A stretch of 18,606 bases of DNA from an uncultured Prevotella sp. (GTDB lineage Bacteria; Bacteroidota; Bacteroidia; Bacteroidales; Bacteroidaceae): positions 1 to 18,606 of the forward strand of contig UQTI01000058.1 of the NCBI GenBank assembly GCA_900543975.1, in the 5' to 3' direction. Below the pieces are notes generated by a model. It was given only the letters and a program-made list of their open reading frames with translations, had not been told where the DNA came from and did no database searches. Position numbers and translations under genes: made by a program. Of the stretch, positions 1 to 7,487 are shown piece by piece; within the stretch, counting starts at the first letter, position 1, and each line of letters opens with the position of its first letter.

Positions 1-503
1 TTCAGATGCTGCCTGGCGACGTGCTCGTGGTGGAAGGCATACACGCCCTCAACCCAGAGCTCACGGCACAGATTCCTGACGACATGAAGTTTCGCGTCTA
101 TGCCTCTGCCCTCACGACCATTCTGCTCGACACCCACAACTACATCCCCACGACCGACAACCGTCTGCTGCGCCGCATCATACGCGACTACAAGTATCGT
201 GGCTGCTCGGCCGAAGACACCATACGCCGTTGGCCCAGTGTGCGTGCCGGCGAGAACAAGTGGATCTTCCCCTATCAGGAGAATGCCGACGTGATGTTCA
301 ACACGGCGATGATCTATGAGCTTGCCGTAATAAAAAAACAGGCCGACCCCGTGCTTGAGGCCGTGCCTGAAAACTGTGACGAGTATGCCGAGGCTTATCG
401 TCTGAAAAAATTTCTCGGCTATTTCCACGCCGTAGACTATGACAAGCTGCCCCCCACCTCGCTGCTTCGCGAGTTTTTAGGGGGCAGCACGTTCACTTAT
501 TAA
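1..503 (+). CDS. Nucleoside (uridine-type) kinase, C-terminal part, truncated by window edge
   Basis: This is the last ~167 codons of a P-loop nucleoside kinase of the uridine kinase superfamily, which phosphorylates a nucleoside using a nucleoside triphosphate in the cytosolic salvage pathway. The reading frame is open to the left edge, so the true start and the Walker A loop lie outside the window; the ATG at position 6 is internal. Visible family features are the VVEGIH strand (Walker B/lid side), DNRLLRRIIRDYKYRG, and the conserved stretch PSVRAGENKWIFPYQE followed by NADVMFNTAM. The end PPTSLLREFLGG is, to my recollection, typical of Bacteroides/Prevotella nucleoside kinases. In those the full protein is about 550 aa with an N-terminal TGS-like region; that part cannot be checked here. 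The exact substrate is not certain. The gene converges on the GH92 gene at 666-2921. Confidence 0.9.
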   Translation, partial: QMLPGDVLVVEGIHALNPELTAQIPDDMKFRVYASALTTILLDTHNYIPTTDNRLLRRIIRDYKYRGCSAEDTIRRWPSVRAGENKWIFPYQENADVMFNTAMIYELAVIKKQADPVLEAVPENCDEYAEAYRLKKFLGYFHAVDYDKLPPTSLLREFLGGSTFTY

Positions 504-506
504 AAA

Positions 507-644
507 GGAGTTAACGGAAGTTAGAAGGAATTTATCATTCCCTTCGGTCGTTCAGGAAGATAACGGACAATAGCCTTAGAACTCAAACTGTAAGACATAT
601 GTCCGTTAACTTCCATTAACTCCCTTCTAACTTCCCTTAACTCC
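507..644. terminator. Long imperfect inverted repeat between convergent genes
   Basis: Positions 507-529 (GGAGTTAACGGAAGTTAGAA...) pair with 623-644: 21 of 22 bases match. A nested perfect 8-bp pair, TAACGGAC/GTCCGTTA, lies at 561-568 and 601-608. The right arm is part of a degenerate run of TTAACTCCC/TTAACTTCC units up to 660. Its position between two converging genes suggests a two-way transcription stop, but there is no clean T-run, so this is inferred from location and structure. Confidence 0.5.
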
Positions 645-665
645 CATTAACTCCCTTCAAAAAAT

Positions 666-2921
666 TCACTTTTCCTTATCCTCCGATGGCGGTGCCACCA
701 GCTTGTCGGCACCCCACTGTTTGTTGGGATGTTTGCCCATGACGAGCACCAGGCGGCCACCGTCTTTTATGTCGTCGTGTGAGAACCAGGGCTTGTTCCA
801 GGGCTTGCCGTTGAGCGTGGCGCTCTGGATATACTTGTTATCCTCCGAGTTGTTCTGAGCCTCAACGACAAACGTCTTGCCGCCAGGCAGCGACAGCGTA
901 GTGGTGTTGAAGAGCGGGCTGCCGATGTTGTAGGCAGGGAAGCCCGGCGTCACGGGGTAGAAGCCAATGCTTGAGAACACCACGAACGAGGTCAGTCCGC
1001 CGCCGTCCTCATCGCCCGGAATGCCCATCACGTCGTTGCGGAACCATGTGCGGAGCACCTGGCGCACACGCTTCTGTGTCTTCCACGGCGCACCGGCATA
1101 GTTGTAAAGATAAGGAATGTGCAGCGACGGCTCGTTGGCCATGGTAAACTGTCCTATGTTGCCTGTTTGGTCGGGCAGCTGCTCATAAAACTCGCGCTTG
1201 CCACGTCCCATAGGCTCTGCAAAGGTGGCATCGAGGTTTGCCACAAACTTGTCTCGTCCGCCCATCAGGTTGATGAGGTCCGCCATGTTGTGCTGCACAT
1301 CCCAGCGGTAGGTCCATCCGTTGTTCTCGTCATAGGTGTCGCGTGCGCCTATGCCACCCGAGAAGCGATAGTCGAACGGCTCAAGAAACTTTCCGTCCTT
1401 GTCCTTAGGATGGAAGAACGCAGTCTGTGGGTTGAACAGCGTGCGATAGTTGTGCGACAGCTCGGCATAGCGCTTCGTGTTCTTCTTGTCGCCACGGAAG
1501 GCGGCAATGCGCGAGAGGCACCACAGGTCGTAAGAGGTGCCGAGGCTCACGGCCACAGGCTGACGCTTCTCGAAGCCCGACACGTTGGGATCGGTCTCCT
1601 TCTCACCGTCACGCAGGGCAGGTATGAAGCCGTTCTTCCAGTAGAACTCATCGATCCATCCCGCCTTGTTGCCGCACCACGGTGCGAGTGTCTTCTCCTC
1701 AATGCCCTTACGGCAATAGTCGAAGCCGCGCTTGGCATCAACCTTCAGTCCTTTCCACAGCGCGTCGGCCACCATTGCCACACCGTGGTTTGAGTTCATG
1801 CGGCGCGAGTCGCCCGTGATCTCGGGGAACGTAGGCATCCACTGTGTGCCCATCTGCTCCGCCATACGCAGGTACGAGTCGATGATAGGCTCCTCCACCT
1901 CGGGTGAGAGCAGGCAGCGCAGGGGGTGTGCGGCGCGGTAGGTATCCCAGATCCAGTCGTCGGTGTAGAACGGTGTTCCGCCGTCCTCATGCACCTTGCC
2001 GTCATAGGCGCTGAAATAGCGTCCGTCCTCGCTCAGGCACACGGGGCGCTCGAACGTGCGATAATAAGAGGTGTAGAGCACCGTCTTTTGGTCGTCACTG
2101 CCACCCGTAACGCTGATTTTCGAGAGTGTTGTGTTCCACGTCTCTCGCCCCGCCTTCTTGACGGCAGCAAGATTAAAGCCGTTCTGCTCGCGGTAGAGGT
2201 TTTTCTTTGCCTGGTCGCTGCTTATGAACGACACGCCGTAGCGCAGGCTCACCTTCTTTGTGCCGTCGGCAAAGCGCATGGCGGCGCAGGCGTTGCTTCC
2301 CTCAGCCTTCTTGTCGGCCTCCACCTTACCATCCTTCAATATGCCCGCCTCAACGGGCTGCGCGTCAACCTCGGCGTAGATATAGACGCGTGTGCCGTCG
2401 GTCACCTGTTGGTAGCCGCTCACCCATCGGTCGCCCATGGTTATGGCGCCGCGTTGCGAGTTGACCATGATGTAGAAGGGCTTTCCCTGCTCCATGGGCT
2501 CTATGTCGTAGATGGCGCTCTGCGGTGCCACGGCATAGCGTGCCGCGATGGTGTTGTCAGCCAGCTCGATGTCAAACGAGTAGGGTGTGATGTGCTCATT
2601 GTCCCATGTCGATGCCACCACCGGCTGTGGGTTGTCGCCGAGATAAGGCGAGATGCTGAACGCCGAGCGTTCGCGGTGGTTTGTCACGATCACGGGCAGG
2701 CCGTTCACCTTCTCCGAGGTGTAGTCGGCGCGTGCCGGATAGACACGCAACATGCTGTTAGGCAACTGAACAGTTGCGAACGTTGGAACGAGCAAATGAC
2801 TGATGTTTCCGATGTACGGATTTACATAGTCGACCGGTTGCTTTGTCTGTGCCCATACTGTGTTCCCTGTAAGAAGGGCGCAAGCCAGCAGAGCCATGGT
2901 TTTAAATTTTAAAAATGTCAT
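666..2921 (-). CDS. Secreted GH92 family alpha-mannosidase
   Basis: A 751-aa glycoside hydrolase of family 92. These are calcium-dependent, inverting exo-alpha-mannosidases that trim mannose from N-glycans or yeast mannan in the periplasm or at the cell surface. A Sec signal peptide covers about residues 1-25 (hydrophobic MALLACALLTGN, then VWAQ). The N-terminal YVNPYIGN motif is the family hallmark. The presumed general acid is Glu532 in YDENNGWTYRW. The presumed base pair is Asp637/Asp639 in PGDEDGGGLTSFVVFSS, followed by IGFYPVTPG; these correspond to the Glu533, Asp642 and Asp644 reported for Bacteroides BT3990. The motif reads GDEDGGG instead of the more common GNxDxGQ, so this is a divergent subgroup and alpha-1,2 specificity is not assured. 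The start ATG at 2921 is used; an internal ATG at 2897 would also leave a signal peptide. It has no obvious promoter of its own and may be read through from the MutS-like gene. Confidence 0.93.
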   Translation of the reverse strand: MTFLKFKTMALLACALLTGNTVWAQTKQPVDYVNPYIGNISHLLVPTFATVQLPNSMLRVYPARADYTSEKVNGLPVIVTNHRERSAFSISPYLGDNPQPVVASTWDNEHITPYSFDIELADNTIAARYAVAPQSAIYDIEPMEQGKPFYIMVNSQRGAITMGDRWVSGYQQVTDGTRVYIYAEVDAQPVEAGILKDGKVEADKKAEGSNACAAMRFADGTKKVSLRYGVSFISSDQAKKNLYREQNGFNLAAVKKAGRETWNTTLSKISVTGGSDDQKTVLYTSYYRTFERPVCLSEDGRYFSAYDGKVHEDGGTPFYTDDWIWDTYRAAHPLRCLLSPEVEEPIIDSYLRMAEQMGTQWMPTFPEITGDSRRMNSNHGVAMVADALWKGLKVDAKRGFDYCRKGIEEKTLAPWCGNKAGWIDEFYWKNGFIPALRDGEKETDPNVSGFEKRQPVAVSLGTSYDLWCLSRIAAFRGDKKNTKRYAELSHNYRTLFNPQTAFFHPKDKDGKFLEPFDYRFSGGIGARDTYDENNGWTYRWDVQHNMADLINLMGGRDKFVANLDATFAEPMGRGKREFYEQLPDQTGNIGQFTMANEPSLHIPYLYNYAGAPWKTQKRVRQVLRTWFRNDVMGIPGDEDGGGLTSFVVFSSIGFYPVTPGFPAYNIGSPLFNTTTLSLPGGKTFVVEAQNNSEDNKYIQSATLNGKPWNKPWFSHDDIKDGGRLVLVMGKHPNKQWGADKLVAPPSEDKEK

Positions 2922-3201
2922 TATTGTTTGGTTTATTAAATTAAAGCCCCACCCCCGCTATAGGAATGTTGATTTTTGAATTTTGAATTGTCGGCTTTCA
3001 GCCGATGTTGAATTTTCGAATTTTGATTTTTCCTTTTTTAAAGGCTATCGAATTCTTCACTCATCACTCTTCGTTCTTCACTTAAAAGAGGCTATCGAAT
3101 TCTTCACTCTTCGTTCTTCACTTTTCCCTTTTCAAGGCGTCAGCCTTTTTCTTCTTTTCCCTTAAATAGCCTTGACTATTGAATTCTTCACTCTTCACTT
3201 T
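2922..3201. repeat. T-rich intergenic stretch with short degenerate direct repeats
   Basis: There is no gene here. GGCTATCGAATTCTTCACTC occurs at 3043-3062 and again at 3090-3109, and GAATTCTTCACTCTTCACTT recurs at 3181-3200. CTCTTCGTTCTTCACTT occurs twice (3067-3083 and 3107-3123). A small hairpin TCGGCT-TTC-AGCCGA lies at 2991-3005 inside repeated GAATTTTGAATT words. The stop codon of the MutS-like gene falls within the same repeat sequence on the minus strand. This resembles slippage-prone intergenic filler; no promoter box was recognised for the downstream GH92 gene. Confidence 0.6.
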
Positions 3202-4995
3202 TCACTTTTCCCTTTTAAGAACCCTTTCTTTCAGCAAGAACGTAGCGTTTTGGTTTCGTGCCACCCCGCGCGTGATCTTATAAGAATAGGTCACAGCGGC
3301 GCCAAGCTCGATCTCGAAGCACCAGTTGTCGAAGCGTTCAGGTTGCTCGTCGGCAATGCGCGACAGCTCTAGGTCGTGGGTCGCGATGATGCCCGTCACC
3401 TCACGTTGCGAGATATATTCGAGGAACATGCGCGAGCCGTTAAGCTTGTCGGCAGAGTTAGTGCCCTTAAGAATCTCATCGAGCACGATGAGCGTGTGCG
3501 GGTGCTCGTCACAATAGTTGACGAGCTGCTCCAGGCGCAGCAGCTCGGCGTTGAAATAGCTTATGCCGCGTGTCAGGTCGTCAGTCGTGCGCATGCTCGT
3601 GAAGAGATTGAAGCGTGAGAGACGCAGACTGTCTGCCGCCACAGGCATGCCGCAGACCGCCAGCAGCCAGTTTATGCCGACGGCACGCAGGAACGTGCTC
3701 TTGCCCGCCATGTTGGCACCCGTAATGATGTAATAGCGTCGGTTCGCGATAGAGAAGTCGTTGCCCACCGCCTTTGCCCCGAGAAACGGGTGACGCAAGC
3801 CGCGGCCCTCATAGCTCACGCCGTCGCCGTCGGTCACCTCAGCCCTCACCCCCTTCGGCGTGTTGTAAGCATAGGTTGCCATCGACACGAGAGCGTCGAT
3901 CTCGCTCACCGCCTCCGTCCATTGGTCCATGTTCAGCGCGAAGCCCTTCTGCCAGCGTGCGAAGCGTCGCAGGAGGAACAGGTCGCTGAGGAGGAAGAGG
4001 TCAAAGAGGATCAGTCCGAGGATGTTGCCGCGTCGGTCGAGGGCCTTCACGATATGTCCTGCCTCGCGAAACGCCGCCACGGCTCCTGCCACCTCGCCGT
4101 GGAGCTGCTTCAGCATGGCGCTCTCCGGCTTCAGGTCGGCAATGTGTGCCACGACGCGCACGAACATCGTGATCTGCTCTTGCAGCTTGCCCGTGGCACG
4201 CATGGCCTCCATCAGGGTGCCGTGGCAGAGACCCAGCACGGCAGCGAGCAACGCTATGCCGCTCACCACCACCACGCCCGACGGCATGGTGGTCACAGAT
4301 GCCAGCACGATGGTGTCAAAGAAGGCGGCAAGCGCCGTGAGCGCCACGACAGGGGTCAGGGGCGAGAGCACCCACCGCCCCACCTTCACCTTTGCCACGG
4401 CGTGCAGGGCACGCGCCACGCCTTCGGTGTCGACCTTCGCGCTCACGCCCTCGGCACAATAGTGCTTACGCCAGTCGGGCAGCGAGGCGAGCTCACTTAC
4501 GGCATCGGCCTGAGCGTCGACGGTGTCGAGGCGTGGTGCCGAGAGCATGGCAGCCAGACGGTCACTGCCTCCTGTTGAGACCGTGCGGCAGATGCGGTTA
4601 TAAAGGCTCTGGGGCCCGAACACGTCGATGTCGAACGTGTAGGGATGGTGCGCGTCGACATAACGCTGTCCGTCGTCGAAGGGTGCGAACGTGCCGTCAA
4701 GACATGCCCGCTCCCGCTGGCACACCTCACGCAGCGCCTCTGCCCGCTCCCGCCGCTCGTCGTTGCGCTCGTCTGTGCGGCGCACGCCCACATAGGCTAC
4801 CAACGCCATGGCGGCAGCAGCTAACGTGGGCCATCCCCAGGGAGTTATGGTGTAGAGAACCACAAAGCCAAGGGCCATGGCGAAGAACATTATTTCTCCT
4901 GTCACAAGCAGGTGGCCACGGTGGCGCAGGACGGCTATCTTTTCGTTGTAACGCGCGATATTTCTCTCATAATATTGCTGTGGAGTTAGTTTCAT
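3202..4995 (-). CDS. Membrane-anchored MutS-like ATPase
   Basis: A 597-aa MutS-superfamily protein, shorter than true MutS (over 800 aa) and lacking the mismatch-recognition domain. The C-terminal ATPase has Walker A GANMAGKST at residues 426-434 (Lys432), followed by TRGISYFNAELLRLEQL. Walker B is LIVLDEILKGTNSADK (Asp506-Glu507), and the H-loop region is GIIATHDLELS. Hydrophobic segments lie near the N-terminus (EIMFFAMALGFVVLYTI and LAAAAMALVAYVGV), in the middle (VVALTALAAFFDTIVLASV and VVVVSGIALLAAVLG) and before the ATPase (GLILFDLFLLSDLFLL). It therefore probably sits in the inner membrane with the ATPase in the cytosol. The start at 4995 is preferred over the in-frame ATG at 5025 because a -7 box ends 4 bases upstream and the segment from MKLTPQQYYERN looks like the soluble N-terminus. 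Such proteins are common in Bacteroidota; their role is unknown, and classical mismatch repair is unlikely. Confidence 0.88.
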   Translation of the reverse strand: MKLTPQQYYERNIARYNEKIAVLRHRGHLLVTGEIMFFAMALGFVVLYTITPWGWPTLAAAAMALVAYVGVRRTDERNDERRERAEALREVCQRERACLDGTFAPFDDGQRYVDAHHPYTFDIDVFGPQSLYNRICRTVSTGGSDRLAAMLSAPRLDTVDAQADAVSELASLPDWRKHYCAEGVSAKVDTEGVARALHAVAKVKVGRWVLSPLTPVVALTALAAFFDTIVLASVTTMPSGVVVVSGIALLAAVLGLCHGTLMEAMRATGKLQEQITMFVRVVAHIADLKPESAMLKQLHGEVAGAVAAFREAGHIVKALDRRGNILGLILFDLFLLSDLFLLRRFARWQKGFALNMDQWTEAVSEIDALVSMATYAYNTPKGVRAEVTDGDGVSYEGRGLRHPFLGAKAVGNDFSIANRRYYIITGANMAGKSTFLRAVGINWLLAVCGMPVAADSLRLSRFNLFTSMRTTDDLTRGISYFNAELLRLEQLVNYCDEHPHTLIVLDEILKGTNSADKLNGSRMFLEYISQREVTGIIATHDLELSRIADEQPERFDNWCFEIELGAAVTYSYKITRGVARNQNATFLLKERVLKREK

Positions 4996-4999
4996 GCTG

Positions 5000-5007
5000 C
5001 AAAAATA
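5000..5007 (-). promoter_or_regulatory. -7 box TATTTTTG of the MutS-like gene
   Basis: On the minus strand TATTTTTG is followed by CAGC and then the ATG at 4995. It fits the Bacteroidota TAnnTTTG consensus. With the usual short distance to the first transcribed base, transcription would begin at or within a few bases of the start codon. No good -33 TTTG was seen. Confidence 0.55.
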
Positions 5008-5143
5008 CAAAAAAGCCGTCAACACGCCGTTTACATCCTTTGTTTCAGCACATTATTTAATATTTTTTCATGATTTCTTTTCTACCCAACCCACGAAACG
5101 CAATATTTATCTCTTTCTCTTCACCACATTCAAGAAAAAAGCG

Positions 5144-5151
5144 TAAATTTG
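5144..5151 (+). promoter_or_regulatory. -7 box TAAATTTG of the thioredoxin-fold lipoprotein gene
   Basis: TAAATTTGCAG lies 29 bases upstream of the ATG at 5181 and matches TAnnTTTG. The predicted leader is about 25 nt, ending in an A-rich stretch (AATAATAATAAC) typical of Bacteroidota start regions. It is divergent from the MutS-like promoter, with about 140 bp between the two boxes. Confidence 0.55.
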
Positions 5152-5180
5152 CAGAAACAAAAAAGAAAAATAATAATAAC

Positions 5181-6347
5181 ATGAAAATAAAAGCAATTTT
5201 TGCAGCCGCGCTGATGGCGGTGGCAGCAATAAACATGACATCGTGCACGGAGAAGAAATTTCGTGTGGAGGGCACCATAAAAGGCGCCAACGACTCTACG
5301 CTCTACCTTGAGAACATGAGCTTGAACGGCCCCGTGGCTGTCGACTCGGTGAAGCTCTCGGAGGACGGAAAGTTCAGTTTTGCAGAGAAAGCGTCGGAGG
5401 CTCCCGAGTTTTACCGCTTGCGCATAGCAGGCCAGATCATCAATGTGGCTGTCGACTCAACAGAGACCATCGGCATCACGGCCGAATATCCGGGCATGGC
5501 ATCCAACTATGTGGTGACAGGCTCAGAGGAGTGTATGAAGATCAAGGAGCTCGCCACCATGCAGATGGGCCTGCAGGCAAAGGTCAACGCCATTGCACAG
5601 TCGGCATACCTCGGCGTCGATGCCGTGGCTGACAGCATTGACCGCGTGGTGGAAAGTTACAAGAACACGGTGAAGTATCACTACATCTTCAAGGAGCCCA
5701 TGAAGGCCTACTCTTATTTCGCGCTCTTCCAGACCATCAGTCTGGGCAACGCCTCATCGCTCATCTTCAACCCCCGCAACAGCGAGGAAGATGTCAAGGT
5801 GTTTGCTGCCGTGGCAACAAGCTGGGACACCTACTGGCCCAAGGCCGAGCGCGGCGAGAACCTGCACAACATCGCCATCGAGGGCATGAAGAACGTGCGC
5901 ATAATACGCTCACAGAGAGCACAGACCATCGACCCGAGCAAGGTGTCGACAACGGGCATCATCGACATTCAGCTTGCCGACAACAAGGGCACCGTGCGCA
6001 CGCTTTCTCAGCTCAAGGGCAAGGTGGTGCTGCTCGATTTCCATCTCTTCGCAAACGAGGCAAGCACCAAACGCATCATGATGATGCGTGAGCTCTACAA
6101 CAAATATCACGCCCAGGGTCTGGAGATCTATCAGGTGAGCGTTGATCCCGACGAGCATTTCTGGAAGACGCAGACCGCTGCCCTGCCGTGGATCAGCGTG
6201 CGTGCCGACCAGGAGCACCAGAACGTGCTCGCCGACTATAACGTGCAGCAGATCCCCACCTTCTTCCTCATCACCCGCGACAACGCTGTCTATAAGCGCG
6301 ACGCGCAGGTCAAGGACCTGGAGGCAGAGATCCGTTCGCTGCTGTAA
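5181..6347 (+). CDS. DUF4369/TlpA-like thioredoxin-fold lipoprotein lacking CxxC
   Basis: A 388-aa lipoprotein. The lipobox is NMTSC with the lipidated Cys22. The Cys is followed by TEKKFRVEGTI, the beta-rich N-terminal region seen in DUF4369 proteins (about residues 25-125), then a helical linker, then a C-terminal thioredoxin/AhpC-like domain from about residue 260. Fold landmarks are LKGKVVLLDF, LYNKYHAQGLEIYQVSVD and the cis-proline loop QQIPTFF. In active TlpA/ResA proteins the segment after LDF reads like WATWCGPC; here Asp286-Phe is followed by HLFANEAS, so both redox cysteines are replaced (Asn292 and Ser295). It should therefore not work as a thiol oxidoreductase, and a binding or structural role in the periplasm or outer membrane is inferred. 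The start is placed at 5181 because an upstream in-frame ATG at 5070 precedes the promoter box and would bury the signal peptide. Confidence 0.87.
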   Translation: MKIKAIFAAALMAVAAINMTSCTEKKFRVEGTIKGANDSTLYLENMSLNGPVAVDSVKLSEDGKFSFAEKASEAPEFYRLRIAGQIINVAVDSTETIGITAEYPGMASNYVVTGSEECMKIKELATMQMGLQAKVNAIAQSAYLGVDAVADSIDRVVESYKNTVKYHYIFKEPMKAYSYFALFQTISLGNASSLIFNPRNSEEDVKVFAAVATSWDTYWPKAERGENLHNIAIEGMKNVRIIRSQRAQTIDPSKVSTTGIIDIQLADNKGTVRTLSQLKGKVVLLDFHLFANEASTKRIMMMRELYNKYHAQGLEIYQVSVDPDEHFWKTQTAALPWISVRADQEHQNVLADYNVQQIPTFFLITRDNAVYKRDAQVKDLEAEIRSLL

Positions 6348-6360
6348 GGGCAAGGGAACG

Positions 6361-6383
6361 TGCTTGGGTCCAAGGCCCAAGCA
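6361..6383 (+). other. Hairpin after the lipoprotein gene
   Basis: TGCTTGGG (6361-6368) pairs perfectly with CCCAAGCA (6376-6383) around a 7-base loop, 13 bases after the lipoprotein stop codon. There is no following T-run, so termination is only possible, and some read-through into the Fic gene is plausible. No -7 box for the Fic gene was found. Confidence 0.4.
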
Positions 6384-6424
6384 TGGCTTCTAAAGTCCAA
6401 TTGTAACAACCTCAGACAAGCGGA

Positions 6425-7216
6425 ATGGCATTTGAGAAAGAGATTAACGATTACGAAAATCTGAGAACAAAATATCAGACGGTCGTGGTAGACAGGATGG
6501 ATAGAGAAGAGTATCGCCAGTTTAACGAGATACGGTTCTCCACCCATTCGTGCGCCATTGAAGGCAACTCGTTCTCTGTCGACGACACACGGGAGCTGAA
6601 AGAAAAGGGGTTGGGCATGATACCCACAGGCAAGTCGTTGCTTGAGGCGTTTGAGATGCTCGACCATTTCAAAGCCTACGAATATGTGCTTAACAACACC
6701 GGCCATGCCCTTGACGAGGCGTTCCTGAAAGAGATTAACAGGCTCGTGACCTTGCACACGCTCGCCTATCGCTCACCCGATGCCACGCCAGGCGAATATA
6801 CCACCACCGACATGGCGGCCGGCGACACCGTGTTTGGCGACCATGAGCAGCTCGTGGCAAAGGTGCCGCAGCTCCTGGCATCTACAGAGAGGGCCATAGC
6901 CTCATCGGCAGCTCACCCCGTGGTCTTGGCAGCACGTTTCCATGGCTTCTACGAGTATCTGCACCCGTTCCGCGACGGCAACGGCAGGACAGGCCGTCTG
7001 GTGAGCAACCACATTCTGCTGCGTATGGGCCATCCGATCATCATCATACCTTCCTCATGCCGCCAGGAATATATAACCTCCTTGCGCACGATACGCACCG
7101 AAGGCACCGATGAGCACCTTATCCGCATTTTCTTCAAGATGGCAATGACGAGAATGGCCGACGAGATCGGTCAGAAAGAAAAGAACACGCAACGCTTTAG
7201 AACGTTCATGTTTTGA
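6425..7216 (+). CDS. Class II Fic-domain protein (putative AMP transferase)
   Basis: A 263-aa Fic protein. Fic enzymes transfer a nucleotide moiety, usually AMP, to a hydroxyl on a target protein. The active-site motif HPFRDGNGRTGR starts at His180 and matches HPFx[D/E]GNGRxxR completely, so catalysis should be intact. An N-terminal inhibitory helix motif Ser42-x-x-x-Glu46-Gly47 (SCAIEGN) matches the [S/T]xxxE[G/N] signature of class II Fic proteins, which restrain themselves until relieved. The flap region before the active site reads GEYTTTDMAAGDTVFGDH. After the Fic core come RQEYITSLRTI and a short charged tail; no separate DNA-binding domain is evident. There is no neighbouring antitoxin gene, consistent with self-inhibition. 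The target is unknown. It lies beside a long repeat-rich non-coding region, suggesting an accessory location. Confidence 0.92.
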   Translation: MAFEKEINDYENLRTKYQTVVVDRMDREEYRQFNEIRFSTHSCAIEGNSFSVDDTRELKEKGLGMIPTGKSLLEAFEMLDHFKAYEYVLNNTGHALDEAFLKEINRLVTLHTLAYRSPDATPGEYTTTDMAAGDTVFGDHEQLVAKVPQLLASTERAIASSAAHPVVLAARFHGFYEYLHPFRDGNGRTGRLVSNHILLRMGHPIIIIPSSCRQEYITSLRTIRTEGTDEHLIRIFFKMAMTRMADEIGQKEKNTQRFRTFMF

Positions 7217-7228
7217 ACGCTTATGACC

Positions 7229-7487
7229 ACAAACCGTCCTCGCGCTCGACTTTGTCGCTTGCCAGAGCAAGAAGAGGGCGAATATCCATAACCGCTGGTG
7301 AAGGGAGCGAAGCGACCGGAACCTGCGGTAGCAAATAAAGCTTAGACAAAACGTCCTCGAAGAGGGCGAATATCCGTAACCGCTGGTGAAGGGAGCGAAG
7401 CAACCGGAACCTGCGGTGGCAAATAAAGCTTAGACAAACCGTCCTCGCGCTCGACTTTGTCGCTTGCCAGAGCAAGAAGAGGGCGAA
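7229..7487. repeat. Dispersed palindromic element, copy 1: 88-bp tandem pair plus 54-bp direct repeat
   Basis: Two 88-bp units at 7271-7358 and 7359-7446 differ at only 4 positions. A 54-bp block at 7229-7282 recurs without a mismatch at 7434-7487. Each unit contains ACCGCTGGT and ACCTGCGGT, which pair (8 of 9) around a purine-rich GAAGGGAGCGAAGC loop, like a REP-type hairpin. The 59 bp at 7271-7329 match 10675-10733 at 54 positions, so this is a dispersed family. Reading frames through it are not convincing as genes. Confidence 0.85.

Noticed and set aside
1926..2912. Long open frames on the plus strand opposite the GH92 gene (also 1119-1793)
   Set aside because: They have no family motifs, start site or promoter. 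The minus strand carries a full GH92 protein with signal peptide and catalytic residues, so these are antisense shadows in G+C-rich coding DNA.
3790..4578. Plus-strand frame opposite the MutS-like gene, rich in His, Arg and Ala
   Set aside because: The composition is typical of an antisense frame. The MutS ATPase motifs lie on the other strand.
4996..5025. Upstream ATG (5025) for the MutS-like protein
   Set aside because: It overlaps and precedes the TATTTTTG box, so a transcript from that promoter would not include it. The ten extra residues show no family feature.
5070..5180. N-terminal extension of the thioredoxin-fold lipoprotein
   Set aside because: It would begin upstream of the -7 box and place 37 residues before a clear lipoprotein signal peptide.
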